Part shown: positions 8,991-17,815 of the stretch, piece after piece | How positions within the stretch are numbered: the stretch's first letter is position 1 | Layout of the letters: each line of letters starts with the position of its first letter | Origin: UBA7803 sp034522075 | Lineage (GTDB): Bacteria; Pseudomonadota; Gammaproteobacteria; Pseudomonadales; Azotimanducaceae | NCBI GenBank assembly: GCA_034522075.1 | Contig: JAXHLO010000030.1 | Coordinates: 124,001 to 188,000, forward strand | Reading direction: 5' to 3' | DNA length: 64,000 nucleotides | The notes under the pieces: model-generated | Databases searched by the model: none | The model's input: only the letters and a program-made list of their open reading frames with translations | Told to the model about the DNA's origin: nothing | Position numbers and translations under genes: made by a program

Positions 8991-9885
8991 GCTTAGCCGT
9001 TTGCGGGTAGGCGTGGTGCAGATGGCCATGTCCGATGACCCGGCAGACAACACATCCCGCGCCGAGGCGCTGGTGCGCCAGGCGGCCGCCGAGGGCGCCG
9101 AGTTGATCTGTCTGCCGGAGCTGTTCCGCTCGCGCTATTTCTGCCAGACGGAAGAATACGAGCGCTTCGGTCTGGCCGAGCCGGTACCCGGGCCGTCCAC
9201 GGAACGATTCGCCGGGCTGGCGCGGGAACTGGACGTGGCCATTGTGCTCAGCCTGTTCGAGGAACGGGCCCCGGGTCTGTATCACAACACCGCGGCGCTG
9301 GTGGACGGCGACCACGGTTACGTGGGCAAGTACCGCAAGATGCACATTCCCGACGACCCGCGCTACTACGAGAAGTTCTACTTCACGCCGGGCGACCTGG
9401 GCTTCAAGGTCTATCCGGCCAGGCGGGCCCAGCTCGGCTTACTGGTGTGCTGGGATCAGTGGTATCCGGAAGCCGCCCGGCTGACGGCCCTCATGGGTGC
9501 GCAGGTGCTGGTTTATCCCACCGCCATCGGCTGGCACCCGGAGGAGCGGCGCCAGGTCGGTGCAGCCCAGCACGGTGCCTGGGAGACCATTCAGCGCAGC
9601 CACGCCATCGCCAACGGCTGCTTCGTGGTGGCCGCCAACCGCACCGGCTTCGAGCCCGACCCGTCCGGTGAAGGCGGCCTTCAGTTCTGGGGGCAGAGTT
9701 TCGTCGTAGGCCCGGACGGCACGATCCTGGCGCGGGCCGGCGAGGACGAAGAAACCGTGCTGCACGCGGAGCTGGATTTCTCGCGAATTGCGGCGCAGCG
9801 TCAGGGCTGGCCGTTCTTCCGCGATCGCCGCATCGATGCCTATGCGCCGCTGGAGAAGCGTTACCTGGGCGACCGGGACGGCTAG
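8983..9885 (+). CDS. aguB: N-carbamoylputrescine amidase
   Basis: A 300-residue carbon-nitrogen hydrolase of the nitrilase superfamily that releases putrescine, CO2 and ammonia from N-carbamoylputrescine. The Glu-Lys-Cys triad is complete: Glu46 (LPELFRS), Lys119 (KYRKMHIPDD) and Cys156 (LLVCWDQWYPE). The HIPDDP segment and the C-terminal WPFFRDRRIDAY are typical of AguB rather than other nitrilases. It is last in the arginine-to-putrescine run and ends 15 bp before a convergent gene. Confidence 0.94.
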   Translation: MSELSRLRVGVVQMAMSDDPADNTSRAEALVRQAAAEGAELICLPELFRSRYFCQTEEYERFGLAEPVPGPSTERFAGLARELDVAIVLSLFEERAPGLYHNTAALVDGDHGYVGKYRKMHIPDDPRYYEKFYFTPGDLGFKVYPARRAQLGLLVCWDQWYPEAARLTALMGAQVLVYPTAIGWHPEERRQVGAAQHGAWETIQRSHAIANGCFVVAANRTGFEPDPSGEGGLQFWGQSFVVGPDGTILARAGEDEETVLHAELDFSRIAAQRQGWPFFRDRRIDAYAPLEKRYLGDRDG

Positions 9886-9900
9886 TCCGGCAGCGGCTGC

Positions 9901-12351
9901 TCAGTCTCTGGCGGGCGGTGCCAGGCGGATGATCCGGACCTGGTTCGCCTCGACCTGTTCCCGCGAGTAGAGCAGGGGAAAGCTCCCATCTGTGGCCCAG
10001 CCTTTCAGCAGATTGTCGTAGAAGGGCGAGCGCGGGTCGCCGGACTGTCCGGGAGCGCTGGTCATGCGTGCCGCATCCCAGTTGCCCACGTCCAGTACCA
10101 TGCGGAACGAACCGCCGCTGCGCACGAGGTAGTCCTCCGGGTCGAAGGCGGTACTGTTGGTGGTGTTGCCGCTGCCGCCGCGGGAATAGGGCGGGTAGCG
10201 CATGAGCTCCTCGAGCCTGCCGCCGGCGAGTTCGAGCAGCGGATGCTCGAAGCGCATCTGATGAAGCTCGCCCCAGCGCCACGTCGCGGGATCGTCGCCG
10301 AAGCGCTGACGCGCCTCCTCATAGGCTGCGGCCAGGGTCTCCAGGGCCACGCTTTGTCCCAGCGGGTAGCCCAGGGTGTCGAGTATGGTCAACGTGTCGA
10401 GGGGCATGATGTCCTGCGGCGCTTCCGGTAGCAGGGCACCGGCCAGCGCCGGCGGCAGGTGGCGATAGAACCACAGCCCATAGAGCAGGGCCGGGCTGGA
10501 GTCCGGTGCCAGTACCGCATCCCAGTCCTCGAGCACCTGCAGGGCCTGCCCCGCCGGACCATCGGCGTGCTCGGGCAGGAGAGCGAGAACTTCCCGGGCC
10601 AGCACGCTGTGGTAGTCACGCTGCAGGGCCAGGGATTGCTCGAGGGTATGCGCGTCCTGTTCTTCCAGAACCTCCATGAGGCGGCGCTGGCGCCAGGGTG
10701 CGGACCACTCGAAGCCCACGCGCCGCTCGCTGATGGGATAGTCGGGCGGCAAGGTCAGCGCGTTGGCCGTGGCGGTGAAGCCCCGTGGCGGATTGTATTC
10801 CTCGGGCAGCGCATCCATGTCGAAGTACCCCTGCCACTCATAGCGGCCGTCGCCGGGTACCGGCAGCAGGCCGTCCCAGTTGTGGCGACGGGGGAACAGC
10901 CCCGCGGGCTTGTAGCCGATGTTGCCGTCCACATCGGCATAGACCTGATTTTCGGCCGGGGCGCCCCAGCGGTTCAGCGCCCCGACGAACTCGCGCCAGT
11001 TCTGCGCACGCATGTATTCCACGCTGCCGAAATAGGGTGCCATGCCGGGTTCCAGCCAGGCGGCGCGCACGGCAAACACGCGGTTCTCGGTTTCGAAGAC
11101 CACGGGCCCGTGGCGGGTGAAATTCAGCGTGACGGGACGCGATACGCCGCCCTTGACCGGTACGACTTCGGTGACAGTTTCGTAGGGCTCCACGCGGCCG
11201 CGATAGCGGTAGCCGTTACCGGCGCGTTCGTATACGTAGAGGTCTTCCTGATCGATGGGAAAGATGGTGAGACCAAAGGCGATGCGCTCATTGTGGCCGA
11301 TGGAAATGCCCGGCAGGCCCGGCTCGCCGGCACCGATCACGTTGAGACCGGGCGCGTTCAGGTGAGCCAGGTAGCGCAGCGCGGGCACGGCATGGGAACG
11401 ATGCGGGTCGTTGGCCAGAATGGGCCGGCCGGTGGCCGTGCGTTGCGGCGCCACTGCCCAGTTGTTGCTGCCGAGCTCCCGGGCCAGATCAGTCTGCTCT
11501 ACGCGGGCGATCAGCGCGGCGTCTTTGACGGCCCCGGAGTCGCCGCGGCCCCGTGCTGCCATGGCCTCAGCGTCGAAGCTCACCGGTGCTTTGGCCAGCA
11601 GGTACTGATCGATGACCCGTTCAGGAACGCTGCAGGGGTCGAAACCGTCGGGAATGCGAGCCGTCCACTCGGGTTCCAGAACTTTCCACAGAGCGGCCGT
11701 TTCAAGCCCGTGCCGGCAGGCGATCTGCGCGCGCTTCACCTCGCTGGTGACGTTGCGCCACAGGCCGTTGCTGCGGATGCGCACGACGTCTGAAGGCCGC
11801 CAATGGGAAGGCTGATAGCCGAGCAATTCGAATTCAGGCGGCATCAGTTCCGGATAGTCCTTCAACAGGTCCACGAACGCATTGATGCCGTTGGTAAAAG
11901 ACTCGGCGATGCGTTTGGCATCCGAGCCGTAGGCCAGCCATTCGCGGTACATGCCCGTATCACCGGGCACCGCGGGATCGCCCCGGTACAGAAACAGGCG
12001 CGCGGCGCGGTCCTGTGCCAGATAGCCGGGACCCAGCACCTCCGACAGCAGGCCCAGTCCCCGGCGGCGCCAGGTGTCGATCTGCCAGAGCCGGTCGCGT
12101 GCCGCATTGAAGCCCTGCACGAAGAAGGCGTCGTAGTGTGTTGCCGCATAGATGTGCGGAATGCCCCAGGCGTCGACGATGATCTCCGCCGGCTCTTCCA
12201 GGCCGGCAACCTGGTAGCTGACGCTCGGTTCGGCTACGGCATCTGCAGCCACACGGCCCGGCTCGCCGTCAGCCGGAGCCGCTTGGACAGTTTGAGCGGC
12301 GGCGGCCAGCGGCACGATCAGCCAGAGCAGTTTCAGCACAAGGTTACCCAC
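9901..12351 (-). CDS. penicillin acylase family protein (periplasmic Ntn-hydrolase)
   Basis: An 816-residue precursor with an N-terminal signal peptide (hydrophobic 5-20, cleavage likely near AQA at 22-24). Enzymes of this family self-cleave to alpha and beta chains; the expected site is Gly294-Ser295 in RELGSNNWAVAP, making Ser295 the new N-terminal nucleophile. Other family segments are WGIPHIYA, FVQGFNAARDRLWQ and, in the beta chain, NDPHRSH and IGHNERIAFGLT. It could hydrolyse acyl-homoserine lactones, beta-lactam side chains or other N-acyl compounds; the sequence does not say which. The start is a GTG with GGGAG about 10 nt upstream. It is convergent with aguB. Confidence 0.9.
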   Translation of the reverse strand: MGNLVLKLLWLIVPLAAAAQTVQAAPADGEPGRVAADAVAEPSVSYQVAGLEEPAEIIVDAWGIPHIYAATHYDAFFVQGFNAARDRLWQIDTWRRRGLGLLSEVLGPGYLAQDRAARLFLYRGDPAVPGDTGMYREWLAYGSDAKRIAESFTNGINAFVDLLKDYPELMPPEFELLGYQPSHWRPSDVVRIRSNGLWRNVTSEVKRAQIACRHGLETAALWKVLEPEWTARIPDGFDPCSVPERVIDQYLLAKAPVSFDAEAMAARGRGDSGAVKDAALIARVEQTDLARELGSNNWAVAPQRTATGRPILANDPHRSHAVPALRYLAHLNAPGLNVIGAGEPGLPGISIGHNERIAFGLTIFPIDQEDLYVYERAGNGYRYRGRVEPYETVTEVVPVKGGVSRPVTLNFTRHGPVVFETENRVFAVRAAWLEPGMAPYFGSVEYMRAQNWREFVGALNRWGAPAENQVYADVDGNIGYKPAGLFPRRHNWDGLLPVPGDGRYEWQGYFDMDALPEEYNPPRGFTATANALTLPPDYPISERRVGFEWSAPWRQRRLMEVLEEQDAHTLEQSLALQRDYHSVLAREVLALLPEHADGPAGQALQVLEDWDAVLAPDSSPALLYGLWFYRHLPPALAGALLPEAPQDIMPLDTLTILDTLGYPLGQSVALETLAAAYEEARQRFGDDPATWRWGELHQMRFEHPLLELAGGRLEELMRYPPYSRGGSGNTTNSTAFDPEDYLVRSGGSFRMVLDVGNWDAARMTSAPGQSGDPRSPFYDNLLKGWATDGSFPLLYSREQVEANQVRIIRLAPPARD

Positions 12352-12378
12352 GGTGATGTGTCTCCCTTCCCGGAACCG

Positions 12379-12660
12379 CTACCGTACCCGTCCTGGTCCG
12401 GTGAAGGAAGCCGGTTGGCCGCCGACCACCGGTTCCTCGCGCCCGCGCCGCCGCCACAGCTCACGGAGAACCTCATCGTGTCGCTCGCGGGTCAGGTCGT
12501 AGTGGGTATAGCAGCACCCGGAGACCAGACCGAAAGCGGCAATGATGGTGCCGAAGCCCACGGGGGCATTGGCCGAGAACGAGCTGGCAGCGAAGAAAAT
12601 GCCTTCCTGCCGCTGTCCGGCATGACTGTCTCCCCCTCCTTTTTCCCCCTCCCCTGGGTC
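12379..12660 (-). pseudogene. C-terminal remnant of an MFS (sugar:cation symporter-type) transporter
   Basis: The minus strand between two genes is open from an in-frame TGA at 12663-12661 to a TAG at 12379-12381. From about 12630 it encodes GQRQEGIFFAASSF, then GFGTIIAAFGLVSG and YDLTRERHDEVLREL, which is the typical C-terminal end of glycoside-pentoside-hexuronide:cation symporters (last membrane helices plus the RERH tail). There is no start codon with a ribosome site and no room for the other ten helices, because the EstB-like gene ends 10 bp upstream. It is best read as the stump left by a deletion, unlikely to be expressed. Confidence 0.6.
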
Positions 12661-12670
12661 TCAGCTGGCG

Positions 12671-13801
12671 CTAGCCGAGCGATCCATATGCCGCCTGGAG
12701 GATGTTGAAGCCGCGCCGGTCACCGAGCAGGTCGGCCTCCATCTTGTTCATGACGTAGGACACGCAAAGCCGTGCGTCCTGGTCGACTACGACAGTGGAA
12801 CCACCCCAGCCGCCCCAGTAGGCGATGTGCTCGTTGGGGCCCATGGGCATGAGGCTGCTGCTGAGACCGTAGCCCATGCCGAAGCGGATGGGTACGCCCA
12901 GCACCAGGTCGGTGCCGTTGGTCTGCTCGTCGAACACCCGGCGTGCGCCGGCTTCGCTGAGCAGGTTCACGCCGAATGCGGAGCCCAGGTTGGCGACAAT
13001 AGTCTGCGCCCGGACGATGGAGCGCGCGTTGCCGTGGCCGTTGGCGGCGGGAATCTCCGCCAGGCGCCAGCCGTCGGTCTTTGCCGCATGGGCGCTGATG
13101 GCAGGGCTGGCGAAGGTGCGCGCTGCAATGGAGTCGCGTCGGGCTTCGCTGGCCGGGGCGCTGGCCGGCGGGATGAGTTCGGCGATGCGGGGGAAATGCT
13201 CCCTCGGTGTGCCGATATGGAAATCGGCGCCAAGCGGCTCGGCAATCTCTGTACGGAAGTATGCGCCCAGCGTCTGCCCGGTCACCCGCCGCACCACTTC
13301 GCCGAGCAGGTAGCCCTGGGTGACCGCGTGATAACCGCTGGCAGTGCCCGGTTCCCACCAGGGTGCCTGGCGTTCCAGTGCGGCGACCATCTTCTCCCAG
13401 TTGCAGGCATCTTCCCCCGTCATGGGTTCGTCCATGCCGGACAGCCCGGCGCTGTGACTGAGAAAGTGGCGGACTTCCACGGCCTCTTTGCCGTTCTGCG
13501 CGAATTCCGGCCAGTACTTCGAGACCCGCGCGTAGAGATCCACTTCGCCGCGGTCGGCGAGCAGCAACAGGCACAGCGCCGCCATGGTCTTGGTGGACGA
13601 GTAGACATTGACGATGGTGTCTTCTTCCCACGGCTGGGTGCGGGCCTGGTCGCGATGGCCGCCCCAAAGATCCACGACGTATTCCCCCTGATAGCTCACC
13701 GCGACACTGGCGCCGACGTCGCCGCGCTCCAGGAAATTCTGCTCGAAGGCGTCGCGAACAGCGTTGAAATCGGGGTGGCAGGTACCGTGGATTCCGGTCA
13801 T
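12671..13801 (-). CDS. EstB-type serine hydrolase (beta-lactamase fold)
   Basis: A 376-residue class C beta-lactamase-like hydrolase. The SxxK motif is SSTK with nucleophile Ser68 and Lys71, the second-motif Tyr is probably Tyr157 in SGYHAV, and the late WGGWGGS matches EstB esterases rather than true beta-lactamases. No signal peptide is visible. The ATG at 13801 has GGAG 8 nt upstream; the longer open frame to 13891 lacks a site and was rejected. It lies 67 bp downstream of an AraC regulator on the same strand. With the divergent Baeyer-Villiger monooxygenase it would fit an esterase that opens the ester or lactone product. Confidence 0.88.
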   Translation of the reverse strand: MTGIHGTCHPDFNAVRDAFEQNFLERGDVGASVAVSYQGEYVVDLWGGHRDQARTQPWEEDTIVNVYSSTKTMAALCLLLLADRGEVDLYARVSKYWPEFAQNGKEAVEVRHFLSHSAGLSGMDEPMTGEDACNWEKMVAALERQAPWWEPGTASGYHAVTQGYLLGEVVRRVTGQTLGAYFRTEIAEPLGADFHIGTPREHFPRIAELIPPASAPASEARRDSIAARTFASPAISAHAAKTDGWRLAEIPAANGHGNARSIVRAQTIVANLGSAFGVNLLSEAGARRVFDEQTNGTDLVLGVPIRFGMGYGLSSSLMPMGPNEHIAYWGGWGGSTVVVDQDARLCVSYVMNKMEADLLGDRRGFNILQAAYGSLG

Positions 13802-13868
13802 GAATGTGGCTCCGCTGATTCGGTTGGTAGCGCTGGAGTTTACAGGCAAATCCCGTCGTGTTGCCGCC

Positions 13869-14960
13869 TCACCTCGACGCGTCAGCATCACGCTGCCGCC
13901 GCCAGCGTGCCGGTGTCAGCCCTGTCCAGCTCTGAAACGCGCGGGTAAACGCGGCCGGATCGGCATAGCCCATCCGCTCGGCGATTTCCGCGATGGGCGT
14001 AGCCGTGTGGCGCAGATAGTTGCGGGCCCGCTCCGATTGCACCCGCTGCAGCAACTCCGCATAAGAGGTTCCGGCCGCCTTCAGGCGGCGTGCGAGAGTG
14101 CGGCTCGAGATGTCCAGCATGTCGGCAAGCTGCTCCCGGCTCGGCGGCGGCGTGTACGCCCAGAGCAGCCGCGAGCTCTGCTCGGCAATGTCTTCCTCGT
14201 CTGCAAGCAGGCTGGAAAATGCCCGGGCGATCTTCTCGTAGCGGCGGAAGGGCAGAGTGCCGGCATGAACGGGCACGGCATCGGCGGCCTCCGCCGGATA
14301 GTGCAGTTCGGCCGCCGGTGCATCGAAGGTGACCGGACAGGCCAGCCAGTCTTCGGCGCAGAAGTGCGCACCTGGGTCGTGGAACGGCAGAAATATGGCA
14401 AGTGGCCGGATAGCGCGATCCATGATGTCGCCGATCAGATGCTCTACGGACACCAGATCGGTGGTGACGCAGTATTCCCGCAGAACCCCCGCGTCGACGT
14501 CATCCGGCACCCGTGCATCCATCTCGAAGCTGAGCGTCCATCGATCGTGCCCGGCGGCCGCGATGATGCGCGAATGACCCCAACACAATTCGGGGTAGGT
14601 CAGCATGACGCGCAGGGCCTGGAGCACAGTGGGCGCGTGCTGCATGGCAAGGCCCAGGACACCGTAGTGATTGATGCCGATGGTGCTGAAGGTTTCGATC
14701 GCAAACCCGGCGGCGGTGCGTTGCGATTCGGCGACCCGGCGCAGCATGAATGACAGGGCCGTCAGTTCGCGATCTACCGAGACCGGAAAGTCCGGGTCCG
14801 TGGCAGCCCGCACCGGCAGACCCGACAGGCGCAGGATCGTGCGGACTTCGGCTTCGTCGAACCCTGCCAGCGAGCACTGGCCGAGAATGCCGGCGACGGT
14901 TCGCCGGCGGGTGGCGAGACTGCCGCTCGCCAGTGGTTGGGGGGTGCTCATATCCGTCAT
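13869..14960 (-). CDS. AraC family transcriptional regulator
   Basis: A 363-residue regulator with an N-terminal arabinose-binding-like domain of the OruR/ArgR type (about 25-215, with LRLSGLPV and FSTIGINHYG) and a C-terminal double helix-turn-helix (about 265-355; LADMLDISSRTLARRLKAAG and IAERMGYADPAAFTRAFQSWTG). It is transcribed toward the EstB-like gene and away from the monooxygenase, with 132 bp between the divergent starts, so it probably controls both. ATG codons at 14960 and 14951 are both possible; ribosome-site evidence is weak for each and the longer one is given. Confidence 0.9.
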   Translation of the reverse strand: MTDMSTPQPLASGSLATRRRTVAGILGQCSLAGFDEAEVRTILRLSGLPVRAATDPDFPVSVDRELTALSFMLRRVAESQRTAAGFAIETFSTIGINHYGVLGLAMQHAPTVLQALRVMLTYPELCWGHSRIIAAAGHDRWTLSFEMDARVPDDVDAGVLREYCVTTDLVSVEHLIGDIMDRAIRPLAIFLPFHDPGAHFCAEDWLACPVTFDAPAAELHYPAEAADAVPVHAGTLPFRRYEKIARAFSSLLADEEDIAEQSSRLLWAYTPPPSREQLADMLDISSRTLARRLKAAGTSYAELLQRVQSERARNYLRHTATPIAEIAERMGYADPAAFTRAFQSWTGLTPARWRRQRDADASR

Positions 14961-15092
14961 CAGCCGCCAGAACAGGAATACGGTGGCCTAAATTATCAAT
15001 TCTCTGGCCGGTCATGCAATGGCCGCCTGTCAGCTCGATCTCTAGGCTGTTGAATACCCGAATATCCAGATATCCAAGAGAGAGCCATACCG
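14961..15092. promoter_or_regulatory. divergent promoter region, AraC regulator / monooxygenase
   Basis: This 132-bp gap separates divergent starts. It holds an AT-rich patch near 14990-15002 and three imperfect direct repeats just before the monooxygenase: GAATACCC (15052-15059), GAATATCC (15060-15067) and GATATCC (15069-15075). Tandem direct repeats of this kind are a common layout for AraC-family sites, but their closeness to the start codon (17 nt) means they may lie in the leader instead. Confidence 0.35.
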
Positions 15093-16622
15093 ATGAGCGA
15101 AGCAACTGTCCTGCATCCCGAAAGCGATGCCCCCGAGCACTTTGACGTGCTGATCGTCGGCGCCGGCATTTCCGGGGTAGGCGGTGCCGTGCATCTGAAG
15201 ACGAAGTTGCCGGGCAAATCGTTCGCCATACTCGAGAATCAGGACAGTTTCGGCGGCACCTGGAAGACGCACACCTATCCGGGCATTCGCTCGGATTCGG
15301 ATCTCTATACGTTCGGTTACCGCTTCAAGCCGTGGACCGGCGCGCCCATTGCCAGCGCTGAGGCCATTCTCGACTACATGGGCGAGGTGATCGAGGAATA
15401 CGATATCGATCCCCACATCCGCTACGGCCACACCGTGTTGTCGGCATCATGGTCGGATGACGCAGGCCTGTGGACGCTGGTCGCGCGGCGCAACGACACC
15501 GGCGAAGAAACTGCCTTCACCTGCAGATTCCTCTGGATGTGCCAGGGTTATTACCGTCACTCCCAGGGCTACACGCCCGAGTGGCCGGGCATGGACCGCT
15601 ACCAGGGTACTGTGGTGCACCCGCAGACCTGGCCCGAGGATCTGGACTACGAAGACAAGACCGTGCTGGTTATCGGCTCCGGCGCCACGGCCGCGACACT
15701 GATTCCGGCTATGGCCGATAAAACCCGCCACATCACCATGCTGCAGCGTTCACCCACCTACTTCGCGCCGGGTGAGAACCGCAACGAACTGGCCGACTCC
15801 CTGCGCGAGATCGATGTTCCCGAGGAGTGGGTTCACGAGATCGTGCGCCGGCGGATTCTTCACGATATGAAAGAAGTCACCCGCCGTTCGTTCGAGGAAC
15901 CGGAGGGCTTGAAAGAAGAGCTGCTGGCCGGCGCGCGGGCTTATCTGGGTGACGACTTCGACATCGATGCCCACTTCACGCCCAGCTACCGTCCCTGGCA
16001 GCAGCGCCTCGCATTCATTCCTGAGGGGGACCTGTTCCGCGGCATCGCCGAAGGCAAGGCGTCGGTGGTCACCGATGAGATCGAGACGTTCAATGAGACC
16101 GGCGTGCGCACGAAGTCGGGTAAGCAGCTCGATGCCGATATCATCATCACCGCCACCGGCTTCAACCTGTGCATGTTCGGCGACATCGAGTTCGACGTGG
16201 ACGGCAAGCCGGTGGACTTCGCCGATACGGTCACCTGGCGCGGCATGATGTTCACCGGTGTGCCCAACATGTGCTGGGTGTTCGGCTATCTGCGCACGAG
16301 CTGGACCATGCGCGCCGATCTTATTTCGGATTTCGTCTGCCGGCTGCTGGGACATATGGACGATAAGGGCGTGGACGTGGTTACGCCGACCCTGCGCAGC
16401 GACGAGCAGGACATGGAGCGCGGCCCCTGGGTCGCCGCAGACAACTTCAATGCCGGCTACCTGGTGCGCGGCATGCACCTGCTGCCGAAGCAGGGTACCC
16501 ACCTGCCCTGGCGGCACACGCAGGATTATTACTTCGACAAGGACGACATTCCCAACGCCGATCTGGATGACGGAACGCTGGTGTATGACGTCGTCCGTGC
16601 GCGGGCTCGATCCTCGGCCTGA
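15093..16622 (+). CDS. flavin-binding monooxygenase, EthA-like Baeyer-Villiger type
   Basis: A 509-residue two-dinucleotide-fold flavoprotein. The FAD site is VGAGISG (22-28), followed by GGTWKTHTYPG; the NADPH site is VIGSGATAA (193-201). The Baeyer-Villiger fingerprint is YQGTVVHPQTWP (170-181), with Tyr in place of the usual first Phe; the continuation PEDLDY is characteristic of EthA-like enzymes. The reaction would insert oxygen into a ketone using NADPH and O2, giving an ester or lactone. Divergent neighbours are an AraC regulator and an EstB-type esterase that could hydrolyse the product. GAGAG lies 8 nt before the ATG. Confidence 0.9.
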   Translation: MSEATVLHPESDAPEHFDVLIVGAGISGVGGAVHLKTKLPGKSFAILENQDSFGGTWKTHTYPGIRSDSDLYTFGYRFKPWTGAPIASAEAILDYMGEVIEEYDIDPHIRYGHTVLSASWSDDAGLWTLVARRNDTGEETAFTCRFLWMCQGYYRHSQGYTPEWPGMDRYQGTVVHPQTWPEDLDYEDKTVLVIGSGATAATLIPAMADKTRHITMLQRSPTYFAPGENRNELADSLREIDVPEEWVHEIVRRRILHDMKEVTRRSFEEPEGLKEELLAGARAYLGDDFDIDAHFTPSYRPWQQRLAFIPEGDLFRGIAEGKASVVTDEIETFNETGVRTKSGKQLDADIIITATGFNLCMFGDIEFDVDGKPVDFADTVTWRGMMFTGVPNMCWVFGYLRTSWTMRADLISDFVCRLLGHMDDKGVDVVTPTLRSDEQDMERGPWVAADNFNAGYLVRGMHLLPKQGTHLPWRHTQDYYFDKDDIPNADLDDGTLVYDVVRARARSSA

Positions 16623-16725
16623 AGCGCGCGGTCGGCTGATGAGTTGACCTGCAGCAGGGAGGAGAGGACGATCGGGTAGTCACTCAGCGGCCATCGTGCC
16701 GCCTGTTCATCGGAGTACATCCTGC

Positions 16726-17691
16726 ATGCGCGTCTTCGCTAATCCTGTCGGATCCGGTTCGCTGTGGTTCGACAACCTTGCCACCGCCGACGGTACACCC
16801 GTCGCTTATGACCCTCAGGCGCGGGCGTTTCTGCCCATGCCGCCGTTCTGCGCCAATCGCGAGGTTATCGGCTGCAACTGGATCGCGCCCGAGCAGGGCG
16901 CCTTCTGCCGCTCCTGTGCCATGACTGAGTTTGCGCCGGATACCTCCATCCCGGATGCCATCCCCAATTGGTCCAAGACAGAAGCCGCCAAACGCTGGGC
17001 GTTGGATAATCTCGGCCGCTGGCACTGGTTCCGACCGGAGGATCCGGGCGCACCACCCAGATTTCACATGCTCGCCGAAGGGCCGATGCCGGTACAGATG
17101 GGTCATGTCGAAGGGATAGTGACCATCAGCGTAGCTGAGGCGGACCCGGTCTTGCGGGCCACTCGCCGTGAGGCCCTTGATGAACCCTACCGCACCATGA
17201 TCGGCCATATGCGCCACGAGATCGCCCATATGCTCTGGTGGCGGCTGAGCCTGCGTGCGGATTTCCTCGACGCCTTTCGTGCCATGTTCGGCGATGAGCG
17301 GGTGGATTACATGGGAGAAATGCAGCGTCACTTCAACGAAGGCCCGCCGCCGGACTGGCGGCAGCGCTTTCTCACCGTCTATGCTTCATCGCATCCCCAT
17401 GAGGATTGGGCGGAGACGGCGGCGCATCTGCTGCACCTGACGGACATTACCGACAGCTTCGTGGCCGCGGGGCTGTCCGCGCCGCAAGTGCCGGGTTCAG
17501 GTTGGGATCCGTATTCCGAGCCGGATGCCGAACGGCTGGTTCACATTGCCGCCCCGCTTACGGTGGGGGTCAATCACGTCAACCGTTCCATGGGGTTGTC
17601 CGATCTGTATCCCTTCGTCCTCTCGGCAGCAGCACTGCGCAAACTGGCGTTCGTGCATGACTGGCTGCGCCGCGGGGCCCAGGGGCTATGA
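16726..17691 (+). CDS. putative zinc-binding metallopeptidase
   Basis: A 321-residue protein of the putative zinc-binding peptidase family (Peptidase_Mx-like). The zincin motif is HEIAH (164-168) in IGHMRHEIAHMLWW, with a likely third ligand Glu226 or Glu230 in HPHEDWAETAAHLLH. Family members start with a rubredoxin-like zinc ribbon of two CxxC pairs; here the second half survives (Cys61 and Cys64 in CRSC) but the N-terminal pair is absent, the protein beginning MRVFANPVGSGSLWFDN. The ATG at 16726 follows CGGAG by 10 nt. Cytoplasmic by absence of a signal; natural substrate unknown. Confidence 0.82.
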   Translation: MRVFANPVGSGSLWFDNLATADGTPVAYDPQARAFLPMPPFCANREVIGCNWIAPEQGAFCRSCAMTEFAPDTSIPDAIPNWSKTEAAKRWALDNLGRWHWFRPEDPGAPPRFHMLAEGPMPVQMGHVEGIVTISVAEADPVLRATRREALDEPYRTMIGHMRHEIAHMLWWRLSLRADFLDAFRAMFGDERVDYMGEMQRHFNEGPPPDWRQRFLTVYASSHPHEDWAETAAHLLHLTDITDSFVAAGLSAPQVPGSGWDPYSEPDAERLVHIAAPLTVGVNHVNRSMGLSDLYPFVLSAAALRKLAFVHDWLRRGAQGL

Positions 17692-17815
17692 CGGGCGGAG
17701 GCAGTCGGAATTCCGGACCACGCAACAAGCCAACGCAAAATATCAGTCTCCCGTGGTGTGCGCAAACGAGATAGGGTCGGCGTCGTTCACCCAGGCATTC
17801 GAGCGGAGACAGATT

